From JBLKSS01 sp047607725 (lineage in GTDB: Bacteria; Pseudomonadota; Gammaproteobacteria; Enterobacterales; Enterobacteriaceae), in the NCBI RefSeq assembly GCF_047607725.1, contig NZ_JBLKSS010000077.1, forward strand, positions 1 to 18,491: a stretch of 18,491 bases of DNA. The letters are read 5' to 3'. Below, one piece after another: positions 7,447 to 15,035 of this stretch; within the stretch, counting starts at the first letter, position 1, and each line of letters starts with the position of its first letter. The notes beneath the pieces were generated by a model that worked only from the letters and a program-made list of their open reading frames with translations, did no database searches and was not told where the DNA came from. Made by a program: the position numbers and the translations under genes.

Positions 7447-7947
7447 TTACCCCAGAATTTCTTCAACGGATTTACCACGCTTGGCAGCGACCATTTCAGG
7501 AGACTTCATATTGCCAAGAGCGTCGATAGTTGCACGAACCACGTTGATCGGGTTGGTGGAACCATAGGCTTTTGCCAGTACGTTGTGAACCCCTGCGACT
7601 TCCAGGACGGCGCGCATTGCACCACCGGCGATAATACCGGTACCTTCGGAAGCCGGCTGCATGAACACGCGGGAACCCGTATGCGCACCTTTAATCGGGT
7701 GCTGCAGGGTGCCGCTGTTCAGCGCGACATTCATCATGTTGCGACGGGCTTTTTCCATCGCTTTCTGGATCGCTGCCGGAACTTCGCGTGCTTTGCCGTA
7801 GCCAAAACCAACGCGACCGTTACCATCACCGACAACCGTCAGTGCGGTAAAGCTGAAAATACGGCCACCTTTTACGGTTTTAGATACACGGTTTACCGCG
7901 ATTAGCTTTTCCTGCAGTTCGCCAGCTTGTTTTGCGATGTGTGCCAT
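7447..7947 (-). CDS. rpsE: 30S ribosomal protein S5
   Basis: S5 helps form the mRNA entry site and affects decoding accuracy; its mutations give spectinomycin resistance in E. coli. The protein has 166 residues. The N-terminal double-stranded RNA-binding fold (about 10-75) includes KLIAVNRVSKTVKGGRIFSF and GDGNGRVGFGYGKAREVP. The C-terminal domain has the conserved GTGIIAGGAMRAVLEVAGV motif. It lies 9 bp after rplR and 6 bp before rpmD. Confidence 0.99.
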   Translation of the reverse strand: MAHIAKQAGELQEKLIAVNRVSKTVKGGRIFSFTALTVVGDGNGRVGFGYGKAREVPAAIQKAMEKARRNMMNVALNSGTLQHPIKGAHTGSRVFMQPASEGTGIIAGGAMRAVLEVAGVHNVLAKAYGSTNPINVVRATIDALGNMKSPEMVAAKRGKSVEEILG

Positions 7948-7956
7948 CTTACACCT

Positions 7957-8316
7957 CTACCTTACGAACTGAAGGCCAGCTTCACGGGCAGCATCTGCCA
8001 GTGCCTGGACTCGACCATGATATTGGAACCCGGAACGGTCAAAGGACACATTTTTAATGCCTTTTTCCAGCGCGCGCTCGGCGATAGTTTTACCTACTGC
8101 GGCGGCGGCGTCTTTGTTACCGGTACCCTTTAATTGCTCCACGATAGCTTTTTCTACAGTAGAAGCGGCTACCAGGACTTCAGAACCGTTTGGTGCAATA
8201 ACCTGTACGTATATATGACGCGGGGTACGATGTACCACCAGGCGGGTTGCACCCAATTCCTGGAGCTTGCGGCGTGCGCGGGTCGCACGACGGATACGAG
8301 CTGCTTTCTTATCCAT
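7957..8316 (-). CDS. rplR: 50S ribosomal protein L18, two residues longer than usual
   Basis: L18 binds 5S rRNA with L5 and anchors it in the central protuberance. The protein starts MDKKAARIRRATRARRKLQE and is the expected L18 throughout. It has 119 residues against 117 in E. coli. The usual ending AGLQF is followed here by Val-Arg before a TAG stop. The DNA reads TTCGTAAGGTAG, and removing the single G after TTC would restore a TAA directly after the Phe codon. The change only adds two residues and moves the stop into the rpsE ribosome-site region, so the protein is probably functional. It lies 9 bp after rplF and 9 bp before rpsE. Confidence 0.98.
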   Translation of the reverse strand: MDKKAARIRRATRARRKLQELGATRLVVHRTPRHIYVQVIAPNGSEVLVAASTVEKAIVEQLKGTGNKDAAAAVGKTIAERALEKGIKNVSFDRSGFQYHGRVQALADAAREAGLQFVR

Positions 8317-8325
8317 AGTGTTACC

Positions 8326-8859
8326 TTACTTCTTTTTAGCCTCTTTGGTACGCACGACTTCGTCGGCGTAACGAACACCCTTGCCTTTGTAAGGCTCAGG
8401 ACGACGATAGGCACGCAGATCTGCCGCAACCTGGCCAATAGTCTGCTTATCAGCGCCTTTCAGCACGATTTCAGTTTGGCTCGGGCATTCTGCGGTGATA
8501 CCTGCCGGCAGTTGATGGTCGATGGGGTGAGAAAAGCCCAGGGACAAATTCACCACATTACCTTTCACTGCAGCACGGTAACCTACGCCTACCAGCTGTA
8601 GCTTTTTAGTGAAGCCGTCGGTCACACCAATCACCATGCCGTTCAGCAGCGCACGAGTCGTGCCTGCAAGCACCCAACCATTGGCATGGCCTTCGTGCGG
8701 AGCAAAGGTCAGCTGGTTATCAGCATGCTGAACGTCAACAGCTTCGTGGATAGTACGAGTCAGCTCGCCGTTTTTACCCTTAATCGAAATATCCTGACCG
8801 TTGAGTTTTACCTCTACGCCGGCAGGAATGACGACGGGTGCTTTAGCAACACGAGACAT
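8326..8859 (-). CDS. rplF: 50S ribosomal protein L6
   Basis: L6 binds 23S rRNA near the sarcin-ricin loop and supports the factor-binding site. The protein has 177 residues, as in E. coli, starting MSRVAKAPVVIPAGVEVKLN. It consists of two related domains; the second ends with the RNA-binding motif AYRRPEPYKGKGVRYADEVV and a lysine-rich tail TKEAKKK. It lies 13 bp after rpsH and 9 bp before rplR. Confidence 0.99.
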   Translation of the reverse strand: MSRVAKAPVVIPAGVEVKLNGQDISIKGKNGELTRTIHEAVDVQHADNQLTFAPHEGHANGWVLAGTTRALLNGMVIGVTDGFTKKLQLVGVGYRAAVKGNVVNLSLGFSHPIDHQLPAGITAECPSQTEIVLKGADKQTIGQVAADLRAYRRPEPYKGKGVRYADEVVRTKEAKKK

Positions 8860-8872
8860 TCTTTCCTCCCAA

Positions 8873-9265
8873 TTACGCTACGTAGCAGATAATCTCGCCA
8901 CCAAGACCAGCCTGGCGAGCCGCACGATCAGTCATGACACCTTTAGAGGTAGAAACAACCGCGATACCCATGCCTGCCATCACTTTCGGCAGCGCATCTT
9001 TTTTCTTATAGATACGCAGGCCGGGGCGGCTGATACGCTGAATGCTTTCTACCACCGGCTTACCCTGGAAGTACTTAAGTACCAGCTCCAGCGTCGGCTT
9101 GGTGTAGCCTTCAACTTTGTAATCTTCAATAAAGCCTTCTTCTTTCAGCAAGTTGGCAATTGCCACTTTAAGCTTGGAGGAAGGCATGGAGACCGCGGTT
9201 TTGTTCGCGGTTTGACCGTTACGGATACAGGTCAGCATATCCGCGATCGGATCTTGCATGCTCAT
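8873..9265 (-). CDS. rpsH: 30S ribosomal protein S8
   Basis: S8 binds helix 21 of 16S rRNA in the central domain and, in enterobacteria, represses the spc operon by binding a similar structure at the rplE start. The protein has 130 residues, as in E. coli, beginning MSMQDPIADMLTCIRNGQTA. The conserved C-terminal motif GIAVVSTSKGVMTDRAARQA forms the RNA contact, and the ending GGEIICYVA is typical. It lies 34 bp after rpsN, the longest gap inside this part of the operon, and 13 bp before rplF. Confidence 0.99.
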   Translation of the reverse strand: MSMQDPIADMLTCIRNGQTANKTAVSMPSSKLKVAIANLLKEEGFIEDYKVEGYTKPTLELVLKYFQGKPVVESIQRISRPGLRIYKKKDALPKVMAGMGIAVVSTSKGVMTDRAARQAGLGGEIICYVA

Positions 9266-9299
9266 CTGTCTTTACTCCCGTGATTCAATTGGTGACAAT

Positions 9300-9605
9300 T
9301 TACCAGCTAGCCTTTCTCAGACCAGGGATTTCACCGCGCATTGCGGCTTCACGGACCTTGATACGGCTCAACCCGAATTTCCGCAGGAAAGCGTGCGGAC
9401 GACCAGTTTGGCGGCAGCGGTTACGCTGACGAGACGGGCTGGAATCACGCGGCAGAGTCTGCAGCTTGAGAACCGCATCCCAACGTTCTTCATCGGAAGC
9501 ATTCACGTCGGAGATGATGGTTTTAAGTTCAGCACGTTTTGCGAAGAATTTATCAGCTAATTTCACGCGTTTTACTTCGCGTACTTTCATGGATTGTTTA
9601 GCCAT
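9300..9605 (-). CDS. rpsN: 30S ribosomal protein S14, zinc-independent form
   Basis: S14 packs into the 30S head next to S3 and S10. The protein has 101 residues, starting MAKQSMKVREVKRVKLADKF and ending MRGEIPGLRKASW. It is the long type of S14 that lacks the CxxC zinc ligands: the corresponding region reads RDSSPSRQRNRCRQTGRPH with only one cysteine. Length and sequence agree with E. coli S14. It lies 13 bp after rplE. Confidence 0.99.
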   Translation of the reverse strand: MAKQSMKVREVKRVKLADKFFAKRAELKTIISDVNASDEERWDAVLKLQTLPRDSSPSRQRNRCRQTGRPHAFLRKFGLSRIKVREAAMRGEIPGLRKASW

Positions 9606-9618
9606 CAGTAACCCTACC

Positions 9619-10158
9619 TTACTTGCGGAATGGGAAGTTAAAGGCGGTCAACAGCGCACGGCCTTCATCATCGGATTTCGCAGTGGTGGTGATGGTAATA
9701 TCCAAGCCACGAACGCGATCGACTTTGTCATAGTCGATTTCCGGGAAGATGATCTGTTCACGCACGCCCATGCTGTAGTTGCCACGGCCATCGAATGACT
9801 TGGCGGACAGGCCACGGAAGTCACGGATACGCGGTACAGCAATGGAAATAAGTCGCTCGAAGAACTCCCACATGCGTTCGCCACGCAGGGTTACTTTACA
9901 ACCGATCGGATAGCCCTGACGGATTTTGAAGCCAGCAACAGATTTGCGTGCTTTGGTGATAAGCGGCTTTTGGCCTGAAATCGCGGTCAAATCGGCTGCA
10001 GCGTTATCCAGCAGCTTTTTATCGGCGATTGCTTCACCCACACCCATATTCAGGGTGATCTTCTCGACCCGAGGGACTTGCATGACAGAATGGTAGCCGA
10101 ACTGTTTCATCAGTTGAGAGACTACTTCGTCTTTGTAGTAATCATGCAGTTTCGCCAT
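9619..10158 (-). CDS. rplE: 50S ribosomal protein L5
   Basis: L5 binds 5S rRNA and contacts P-site tRNA and the 30S head at the top of the 50S subunit. The protein has 179 residues, as in E. coli, starting MAKLHDYYKDEVVSQLMKQF. Conserved segments include QVPRVEKITLNMGVGEA, TKARKSVAGFKIRQGYPIGC and the C-terminal ITTTAKSDDEGRALL. The start lies 14 bp after rplX with GGAG upstream. Its initiation region matches the S8 target described for the spc operon. Confidence 0.99.
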   Translation of the reverse strand: MAKLHDYYKDEVVSQLMKQFGYHSVMQVPRVEKITLNMGVGEAIADKKLLDNAAADLTAISGQKPLITKARKSVAGFKIRQGYPIGCKVTLRGERMWEFFERLISIAVPRIRDFRGLSAKSFDGRGNYSMGVREQIIFPEIDYDKVDRVRGLDITITTTAKSDDEGRALLTAFNFPFRK

Positions 10159-10172
10159 CGTACTACTCCAAA
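10119..10172 (-). promoter_or_regulatory. Probable S8 repressor target at the rplE start
   Basis: In E. coli, S8 represses the spc operon by binding an mRNA structure around the rplE start codon that mimics its 16S rRNA site. Here the early rplE message can form ACTAC (at about 10133-10137) with GTAGT (at about 10121-10125) around a purine-rich loop, next to the GATGGCGAAACTGCATGATT segment that is also present in E. coli. The assignment rests on this resemblance to the known site and on operon position. Confidence 0.5.
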
Positions 10173-10487
10173 TTACTTAATAGTTTCGCCGTTAGATTTG
10201 AAGACACGCACTTTCTTGCAGTCTTCAACCTTAAAGCCCACACGGTCCGCCTTGCTGGTAGCCGCATTGAAGATTGCAAGGTTGGAAAGATCGATTGCCG
10301 CTTCTTTCTCAACGATGCCGCCCGGCTGGTTCATGGCCGGCACTGGTTTTTGATGCTTCTTAACCAGATTGATACCTTCAACAATGGCCTTGCCGGTAGA
10401 CAGGACATTTTTTACTTTACCGCGCTTACCTTTATCTTTGCCGGTCAGCACGATAACTTCGTCATCACGACGGATTTTCGCTGCCAT
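10173..10487 (-). CDS. rplX: 50S ribosomal protein L24
   Basis: L24 is an assembly initiator of the 50S subunit that binds the 5' end of 23S rRNA. The protein has 104 residues including the initiator methionine, as in E. coli. The KOW motif is near the N-terminus in DDEVIVLTGKDKGKRGKVKN. The middle has the conserved HQKPVPAMNQPGGIVEKEA. It lies 10 bp after rplN and 14 bp before rplE, with a GGAGCG-type ribosome site. Confidence 0.99.
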   Translation of the reverse strand: MAAKIRRDDEVIVLTGKDKGKRGKVKNVLSTGKAIVEGINLVKKHQKPVPAMNQPGGIVEKEAAIDLSNLAIFNAATSKADRVGFKVEDCKKVRVFKSNGETIK

Positions 10488-10497
10488 GATTCGCTCC

Positions 10498-10869
10498 TTA
10501 GAGTACTTCAGGTGCCAGGGAAATGATCTTCATGAACTTTTCGGTCCGCAGTTCACGAGTCACCGGCCCAAAAATACGCGTACCGATAGGTTGCTCACTG
10601 TTGTTGTTCAACAAAACACAAGCATTACCATCGAAGCGAACGACAGAACCGTCAGGGCGACGAACACCCTTCTTGGTGCGCACCACTACCGCCTTCAGGA
10701 CATCACCTTTTTTTACTTTGCCACGAGGAATCGCTTCCTTGATGGTAATTTTGATAATGTCGCCGACGCCTGCGTAGCGACGGTGCGAGCCACCTAGAAC
10801 CTTGATACACATTACGCGACGTGCACCGGAGTTGTCGGCTACGGTCAGCATAGTCTGTTCTTGGATCAT
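10498..10869 (-). CDS. rplN: 50S ribosomal protein L14
   Basis: L14 lies at the subunit interface, binds 23S rRNA with L19 and forms bridges to 16S rRNA; it is also the docking site of the silencing factor RsfS. The protein has 123 residues, as in E. coli, starting MIQEQTMLTVADNSGARRVM and with GSHRRYAGVGDIIKITIKEA downstream. The ending MKIISLAPEVL is typical. It is the first gene of the spc operon, 179 bp downstream of rpsQ, with GGAG before the ATG. Confidence 0.99.
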   Translation of the reverse strand: MIQEQTMLTVADNSGARRVMCIKVLGGSHRRYAGVGDIIKITIKEAIPRGKVKKGDVLKAVVVRTKKGVRRPDGSVVRFDGNACVLLNNNSEQPIGTRIFGPVTRELRTEKFMKIISLAPEVL

Positions 10870-10961
10870 GTTAGTGCTCCGCTAATGTCAACTACTACTT
10901 ATACTTAATGACCTGAATCGGTCGTAAGAAAAAACCCCATAATCATAATACAGGGCGCAGC

Positions 10962-10990
10962 ATTATAACACCGCTCCTGGTGTATGGGTA
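10962..10990 (-). promoter_or_regulatory. spc operon promoter
   Basis: A perfect TATAAT lies at 10962-10967 on the minus strand, and 17 bp upstream of it is a poor -35 hexamer TACCCA (10985-10990). The surrounding sequence resembles the E. coli spc promoter as I remember it, including the poor -35 box. The leader to rplN is about 85 nt and ends in TAGTTGACATTAGCGGAGCA. Confidence 0.75.
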
Positions 10991-10991
10991 G

Positions 10992-11025
10992 AAAAAATAA
11001 ACGGCTCAAAGGACGAACCGTTTAT
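10992..11025 (-). terminator. Terminator at the end of the S10 operon
   Basis: On the minus strand an 11-bp stem (11015-11025 with 10997-11007, including one G-U pair) encloses a 7-nt loop and is followed by a run of T residues with one A (10992-10997 and beyond). It lies 23 bp after the rpsQ stop and immediately upstream of the spc promoter, so it should separate the S10 and spc transcripts, though probably not fully. Confidence 0.8.
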
Positions 11026-11048
11026 CTGTTTAGAGCGCGCTTACCGTT

Positions 11049-11303
11049 TTACAGAATCGCTTTCTCTACAACGCGAACCAGCGTCCAAGACTTGGTCTTG
11101 GAAATCGGACGGCATTCGCTGATTTCAACGATGTCGCCGATATTGCTGTCATTGTTCTCGTCATGTACGGGGAGCTTGGTCGTACGTTTGATGAACTTGC
11201 CGTAGATCGGGTGTTTCACAAAACGTTCAATGGCCACAACGATGGATTTCTCCATTTTGTCGCTAACCACACGACCTTGCAGAGTACGGATTTGGTCACT
11301 CAT
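11049..11303 (-). CDS. rpsQ: 30S ribosomal protein S17
   Basis: S17 is a primary 16S rRNA binder in the 5' domain with an OB fold. The protein has 84 residues, as in E. coli, starting MSDQIRTLQGRVVSDKMEKS. The conserved IAIER-like core is VAIERFVKHPIYGKFIKRTT, and SECRPISKTKSWTLVRVVEK closes the fold. Its ATG overlaps the rpmC stop by one base (TAATG), so the two are translationally coupled. It is the last gene of the S10 operon. Confidence 0.99.
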   Translation of the reverse strand: MSDQIRTLQGRVVSDKMEKSIVVAIERFVKHPIYGKFIKRTTKLPVHDENNDSNIGDIVEISECRPISKTKSWTLVRVVEKAIL

Positions 11304-11494
11304 TACGCACCCGCCTTCTCAGTCAATAACGTCTTCACGCGCGCAACATTGCGGCGCACCTGCTTTAACAGGTGAGTCTGCTGCAGCTGGCCGCTGGCAG
11401 CCTGCATACGCAAGTTGAATTGCTCGCGCAGCATGTTCAGCAGTTCGGTGTTCAGCTCTTCAGCGCTTTTTTCATGCAGCTCATTTGCTTTCAT
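11303..11494 (-). CDS. rpmC: 50S ribosomal protein L29
   Basis: L29 is a two-helix protein at the tunnel exit, next to L23, where it helps dock trigger factor and SRP. The protein has 63 residues, as in E. coli, starting MKANELHEKSAEELNTELLN. The core QFNLRMQAASGQLQQTHLLK is the family signature. Its ATG shares one base with the rplP stop (TAATG) and its own stop shares one base with the rpsQ start, a three-gene overlap chain. Confidence 0.99.
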   Translation of the reverse strand: MKANELHEKSAEELNTELLNMLREQFNLRMQAASGQLQQTHLLKQVRRNVARVKTLLTEKAGA

Positions 11495-11904
11495 TACATC
11501 ACCGTCTTAGTTACAAAGGTGGTTTTAATCGGCAGTTTTGCTGCTGCCAGCTTGAAGGCTTCACGGGCAAGCTCTTCCGGAACGCCGTCCATTTCGTACA
11601 GGACTTTTCCCGGCTGAATCAAGGCAACCCAGTATTCTACGTTACCTTTACCTTTACCCATACGCACTTCAAGCGGCTTTTCGGTGATCGGTTTGTCCGG
11701 GAAAATCCGGATCCAGATCTTACCTTGACGCTTAACTGCACGTGTCATGGCACGACGTGCTGCTTCGATTTGACGAGCGGTCAAACGACCACGGCCAACA
11801 GCTTTCAGACCGAAAGTACCGAAGCTAACATCCGTACCCGCTGCCAGGCCACGGTTGCGGCCTTTGTGCATCTTACGGAATTTTGTACGCTTTGGTTGTA
11901 ACAT
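11494..11904 (-). CDS. rplP: 50S ribosomal protein L16
   Basis: L16 lies near the A and P sites of the peptidyl transferase centre and helps position the tRNA acceptor arm. The protein has 136 residues, as in E. coli, starting MLQPKRTKFRKMHKGRNRGL. The conserved segment GRLTARQIEAARRAMTRAVK and the RMGKGKGNVEYWVA motif containing the arginine that is hydroxylated in E. coli (R81) are both present. It follows rpsC by 12 bp and overlaps rpmC by one base. Confidence 0.99.
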   Translation of the reverse strand: MLQPKRTKFRKMHKGRNRGLAAGTDVSFGTFGLKAVGRGRLTARQIEAARRAMTRAVKRQGKIWIRIFPDKPITEKPLEVRMGKGKGNVEYWVALIQPGKVLYEMDGVPEELAREAFKLAAAKLPIKTTFVTKTVM

Positions 11905-11916
11905 CAGCGACTCTCC

Positions 11917-12615
11917 TTACTTGCGGCCTTTACGCTGCTGCTTTTTAGGTTGAGCAGCCGGTTCCGGTTGTTCAACGGCAGCCATACCACCTAAGATCTC
12001 ACTTTTGAAGATCCACACTTTTACGCCGATGACACCATAAGTGGTGTGCGCTTCGGAGATGTTGTAGTCGATATCCGCACGCAGGGTGTGCAACGGAACA
12101 CGACCTTCACGGTACCATTCGGTACGCGCGATTTCAGCACCGCCCAGACGGCCGCTGACTTCAACCTTGATCCCCTTGGCACCAAGACGCATGGCGTTCT
12201 GCACGGCACGTTTCATCGTGCGACGGAACATAACACGGCGTTCCAGCTGCGAAGAGATGCTGTCGGCAACCAGTTTGGCGTCCAGTTCCGGCTTACGGAC
12301 TTCGGCGATATTAATCTGCGCCGGGACGCCAGAGATATCCGCTACGACCTTACGCAGTTTTTCGACGTCTTCGCCTTTCTTACCGATCACGATGCCCGGA
12401 CGAGCGGTGTGAATGGTCACACGGATACTCTTGGCCGGACGCTCGATCACCACGCGGGAAACCGAAGCTTTCGACAATTCCTTGGTCAGGAACTGACGAA
12501 CTTTAAAGTCGCTGTCCAGGTTGTCAGCGAATTCTTTAGTATTCGCATACCAGGTAGAGTTCCAGGGTTTGACGATACCCAGGCGAATACCATTAGGATG
12601 TACTTTCTGACCCAT
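11917..12615 (-). CDS. rpsC: 30S ribosomal protein S3
   Basis: S3 forms part of the mRNA entry channel and of the ribosomal helicase with S4 and S5. The protein has 232 residues, one less than E. coli, starting MGQKVHPNGIRLGIVKPWNS. The KH domain is at about 39-107 with GxxG loop GKKG at 78-81. The C-terminal domain holds GRLGGAEIARTEWYREGRVP. The last 25 residues are a variable Pro/Gln/Lys-rich tail ending KKQQRKGRK. It lies 17 bp after rplV and 12 bp before rplP. Confidence 0.99.
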   Translation of the reverse strand: MGQKVHPNGIRLGIVKPWNSTWYANTKEFADNLDSDFKVRQFLTKELSKASVSRVVIERPAKSIRVTIHTARPGIVIGKKGEDVEKLRKVVADISGVPAQINIAEVRKPELDAKLVADSISSQLERRVMFRRTMKRAVQNAMRLGAKGIKVEVSGRLGGAEIARTEWYREGRVPLHTLRADIDYNISEAHTTYGVIGVKVWIFKSEILGGMAAVEQPEPAAQPKKQQRKGRK

Positions 12616-12632
12616 TGCTAGTCTCCAGAGTC

Positions 12633-12965
12633 TCAGCGATCGGACACAACCACAGTAATGTGGCTGGTGCGCTTCAGGATACGATCTGCACGACCCTTGG
12701 CACGCGGCATAATGCGCTTCATGCTCGGGCCTGCGTCGACGAAAATCTTCGCGACTTTCAGATCATCGATATCTGCGCCATCGTTGTGTTCAGCGTTAGC
12801 AATGGCAGACTCCAGTACTTTCTTCACCAGACCAGCAGCTTTCTTATTGGTATAGGTCAGAACTTCCAGAGCTTGCGACACTTTCTTACCGCGAATCAGG
12901 TCAGCCACCAGGCGAACCTTTTGAGCAGAAGAACGAGCGTGGCGATGTTGAGCGATAGTTTCCAT
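12633..12965 (-). CDS. rplV: 50S ribosomal protein L22
   Basis: L22 spans the 50S subunit and its long beta hairpin lines the peptide tunnel near the constriction; loop mutations give macrolide resistance. The protein has 110 residues, as in E. coli, starting [20 protein letters not shown]. The tunnel hairpin sequence [20 protein letters not shown] is intact with no loop duplication or deletion. It lies 14 bp after rpsS and 17 bp before rpsC. Confidence 0.99.
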
Positions 12966-12979
12966 CTCTTCCTCCTACC

Positions 12980-13258
12980 TTAGCGCTTTTTGGCCTTTTT
13001 GTCGGCCGCATGGCCGCGATAAGTACGCGTCGGCGCGAATTCACCCAGTTTGTGACCGACCATTTCATCGGCGACAAAAACGGGTACGTGCTGACGACCA
13101 TTATGGACAGCGATGGTCAAACCGATCATTGTTGGAAAGATCGTTGAACGACGGGACCAAGTACGAATAGGCTTCTTGTCACCGCTTTCCACCGCTTTCT
13201 CTACCTTCTTCAGCAAGTGCAGGTCAATAAATGGACCTTTCTTGAGAGAACGTGGCAT
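12980..13258 (-). CDS. rpsS: 30S ribosomal protein S19
   Basis: S19 lies in the 30S head with S13 and contacts the 50S subunit. The protein has 92 residues, as in E. coli, starting MPRSLKKGPFIDLHLLKKVE. The family signature IRTWSRRSTIFPTMIGLTI and the HKLGEFAPTRTYRGHAADKK segment with its basic tail are present. It lies 16 bp after rplB and 14 bp before rplV. Confidence 0.99.
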   Translation of the reverse strand: MPRSLKKGPFIDLHLLKKVEKAVESGDKKPIRTWSRRSTIFPTMIGLTIAVHNGRQHVPVFVADEMVGHKLGEFAPTRTYRGHAADKKAKKR

Positions 13259-13274
13259 GGTTTATCCTCTAATA

Positions 13275-14096
13275 TTATTTGCTACGGCGACGTACGATGA
13301 ACTTATCAGTACGCTTATTGCTACGGGTCTTCTTACCTTTGGTCTGGATGCCCCACGGCGATACCGGGTGCTTACCAAAGTTACGACCTTCACCACCACC
13401 GTGCGGGTGGTCCACCGGGTTCATCGCCGTACCGCGAACGGTCGGACGGATGCCACGCCAGCGGCGGGCGCCGGCTTTACCCAGTACACGCAGCATATGT
13501 TCTGCATTACCTACTTCGCCCAAGGTCGCGCGGCATTCGGACTGAATTTTGCGCATCTCACCGGAACGCAGACGCAACGTGACATAAGCGCCATCACGAG
13601 CCACGATCTGAACATAAGCACCGGCGGAACGCGCCAGCTGACCGCCTTTACCCGGTTTCATTTCCACGTTATGCACGGTGGAACCAACCGGAATATTGCG
13701 CATCGGCAGAGCGTTACCGGCTTTGATTGCCGCATCGACGCCAGATTGAATCTGATCACCGGCCTTCAGGCCTTTCGGTGCCAGGATGTAACGACGTTCA
13801 CCATCTTTGTACAACACCAGCGCGATGTTGGCGGAACGGTTAGGATCATACTCAAGACGTTCTACCACTGCCGGGATACCGTCTTTATTGCGTTTGAAGT
13901 CAATCAGACGATAATGTTGCTTGTGGCCACCGCCGATATGGCGCGTAGTGATACGGCCATTGTTGTTACGGCCACCGGATTTGCTGAGGGTTTCCAGCAA
14001 CGGGGCATAAGGTTTGCCCTTGTGCAGCTCAGGGTTGACCACTTTAACAACGTGGCGACGACCCGGAGATGTCGGTTTACATTTAACAATTGCCAT
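13275..14096 (-). CDS. rplB: 50S ribosomal protein L2
   Basis: L2 is one of the most conserved 50S proteins; it joins the subunits and sits near the peptidyl transferase centre. The protein has 273 residues, as in E. coli, starting MAIVKCKPTSPGRRHVVKVV. An OB-like RNA-binding domain (about 60-130) is followed by an SH3-like domain. The motif AMNPVDHPHGGGEGR near residue 229 includes the histidine implicated in activity. The tail ends RTDKFIVRRRSK. It lies 18 bp after rplW and 16 bp before rpsS. Confidence 0.99.
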   Translation of the reverse strand: MAIVKCKPTSPGRRHVVKVVNPELHKGKPYAPLLETLSKSGGRNNNGRITTRHIGGGHKQHYRLIDFKRNKDGIPAVVERLEYDPNRSANIALVLYKDGERRYILAPKGLKAGDQIQSGVDAAIKAGNALPMRNIPVGSTVHNVEMKPGKGGQLARSAGAYVQIVARDGAYVTLRLRSGEMRKIQSECRATLGEVGNAEHMLRVLGKAGARRWRGIRPTVRGTAMNPVDHPHGGGEGRNFGKHPVSPWGIQTKGKKTRSNKRTDKFIVRRRSK

Positions 14097-14114
14097 TGTT
14101 CTTACTCCTCCGAC

Positions 14115-14417
14115 TTACTCTGCGCCGCCGATGAAGTCCAGGTTCTGGCCTTCTTTCAGGGTGACGTAAGCTTTTTTCCAGTCGCTACGACGACCGATAC
14201 GCTGTCCGTGACGTTTGGTTTTCCCTTTGACAACCAGGGTACGCACGTCATTGACTTCGACTTCAAACAGTTTATGCACAGCGGCTTTGATTTCTGCTTT
14301 GGTCGCATCTTTAGCTACTTTGAGAACGATGGTGTTGTGTTTTTCCATCGCGGTAGATGCTTTTTCAGAAACATGCGGCGCGCGCAGTACTTTTAGCAGA
14401 CGTTCTTCACGAATCAT
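14115..14417 (-). CDS. rplW: 50S ribosomal protein L23
   Basis: L23 sits at the peptide exit site and is the docking point for trigger factor and SRP. The protein has 100 residues, as in E. coli, starting MIREERLLKVLRAPHVSEKA. The long rRNA-binding loop includes VKGKTKRHGQRIGRRSDWKK. Its start overlaps the rplD stop by 4 bp (ATGA), so coupled translation is likely. It lies 18 bp before rplB. Confidence 0.99.
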   Translation of the reverse strand: MIREERLLKVLRAPHVSEKASTAMEKHNTIVLKVAKDATKAEIKAAVHKLFEVEVNDVRTLVVKGKTKRHGQRIGRRSDWKKAYVTLKEGQNLDFIGGAE

Positions 14418-15019
14418 GCCAGCATCTCCTCAACTTGCTTAACAGCGTCAGCCGTCATAACAACTTTGTCGAAGGCGATCAGGCTAACCGGGTCGATACC
14501 TTGGGCATCGCGCACGTCTACTTTGTAGAGGTTACGCGCGGCCAGGAACAGGTTTTCGTCCAGTTCGCCGGTAATGATCAGCACATATTCCAACGCCATG
14601 TCTCTCAGTTTCTGTGCCAGCAGCTTGGTTTTCGGCGCTTCGACAGAGAACTGTTCAACAACGATCAAACGATCCTGACGTACCAGTTCAGACAGGATGC
14701 TTTTCAGCGCCCCGCGGTACATCTTCTTATTCACTTTCTGACTGTGGTCCTGCGGCTTGGCGGCAAAGGTGACGCCACCAGAACGCCAGATCGGGCTCTT
14801 AACGCTACCGGAACGCGCCCGGCCGGTACCCTTCTGACGCCAGGGTTTTTTACCGGAACCGGTGACTTCGGCACGGGTCTTCTGACCACGGGTCCCCTGA
14901 CGGGCACCTGCTGCGTAAGCCACAACAACCTGGTGGACCAGCGCTTCGTTGAAGTCACGCCCGAAGGTAGTTTCGGAAACAGTCAGCGCGCTTTGCGCAT
15001 CTTTCAATACCAATTCCAT
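14414..15019 (-). CDS. rplD: 50S ribosomal protein L4, S10 operon regulator
   Basis: L4 reaches into the tunnel constriction and, in E. coli, free L4 represses the S10 operon at both transcription and translation by acting on the leader. The protein has 201 residues, as in E. coli, starting MELVLKDAQSALTVSETTFG. The extended loop that lines the tunnel contains KKPWRQKGTGRARSGSVKSP. The globular domain ends KVVMTADAVKQVEEMLA. It lies 16 bp after rplC and overlaps rplW by 4 bp. Its presumed target leader is at 16040-16190. Confidence 0.99.
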   Translation of the reverse strand: MELVLKDAQSALTVSETTFGRDFNEALVHQVVVAYAAGARQGTRGQKTRAEVTGSGKKPWRQKGTGRARSGSVKSPIWRSGGVTFAAKPQDHSQKVNKKMYRGALKSILSELVRQDRLIVVEQFSVEAPKTKLLAQKLRDMALEYVLIITGELDENLFLAARNLYKVDVRDAQGIDPVSLIAFDKVVMTADAVKQVEEMLA

Positions 15020-15035
15020 TCCTATCTCCTCGACG

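Noticed and set aside
13113..14396. Long 427-residue plus-strand frame
   Set aside because: It is the antisense of rpsS, rplB and rplW. Strong codon bias of highly expressed genes leaves long open frames on the opposite strand, and the translation resembles no protein family.
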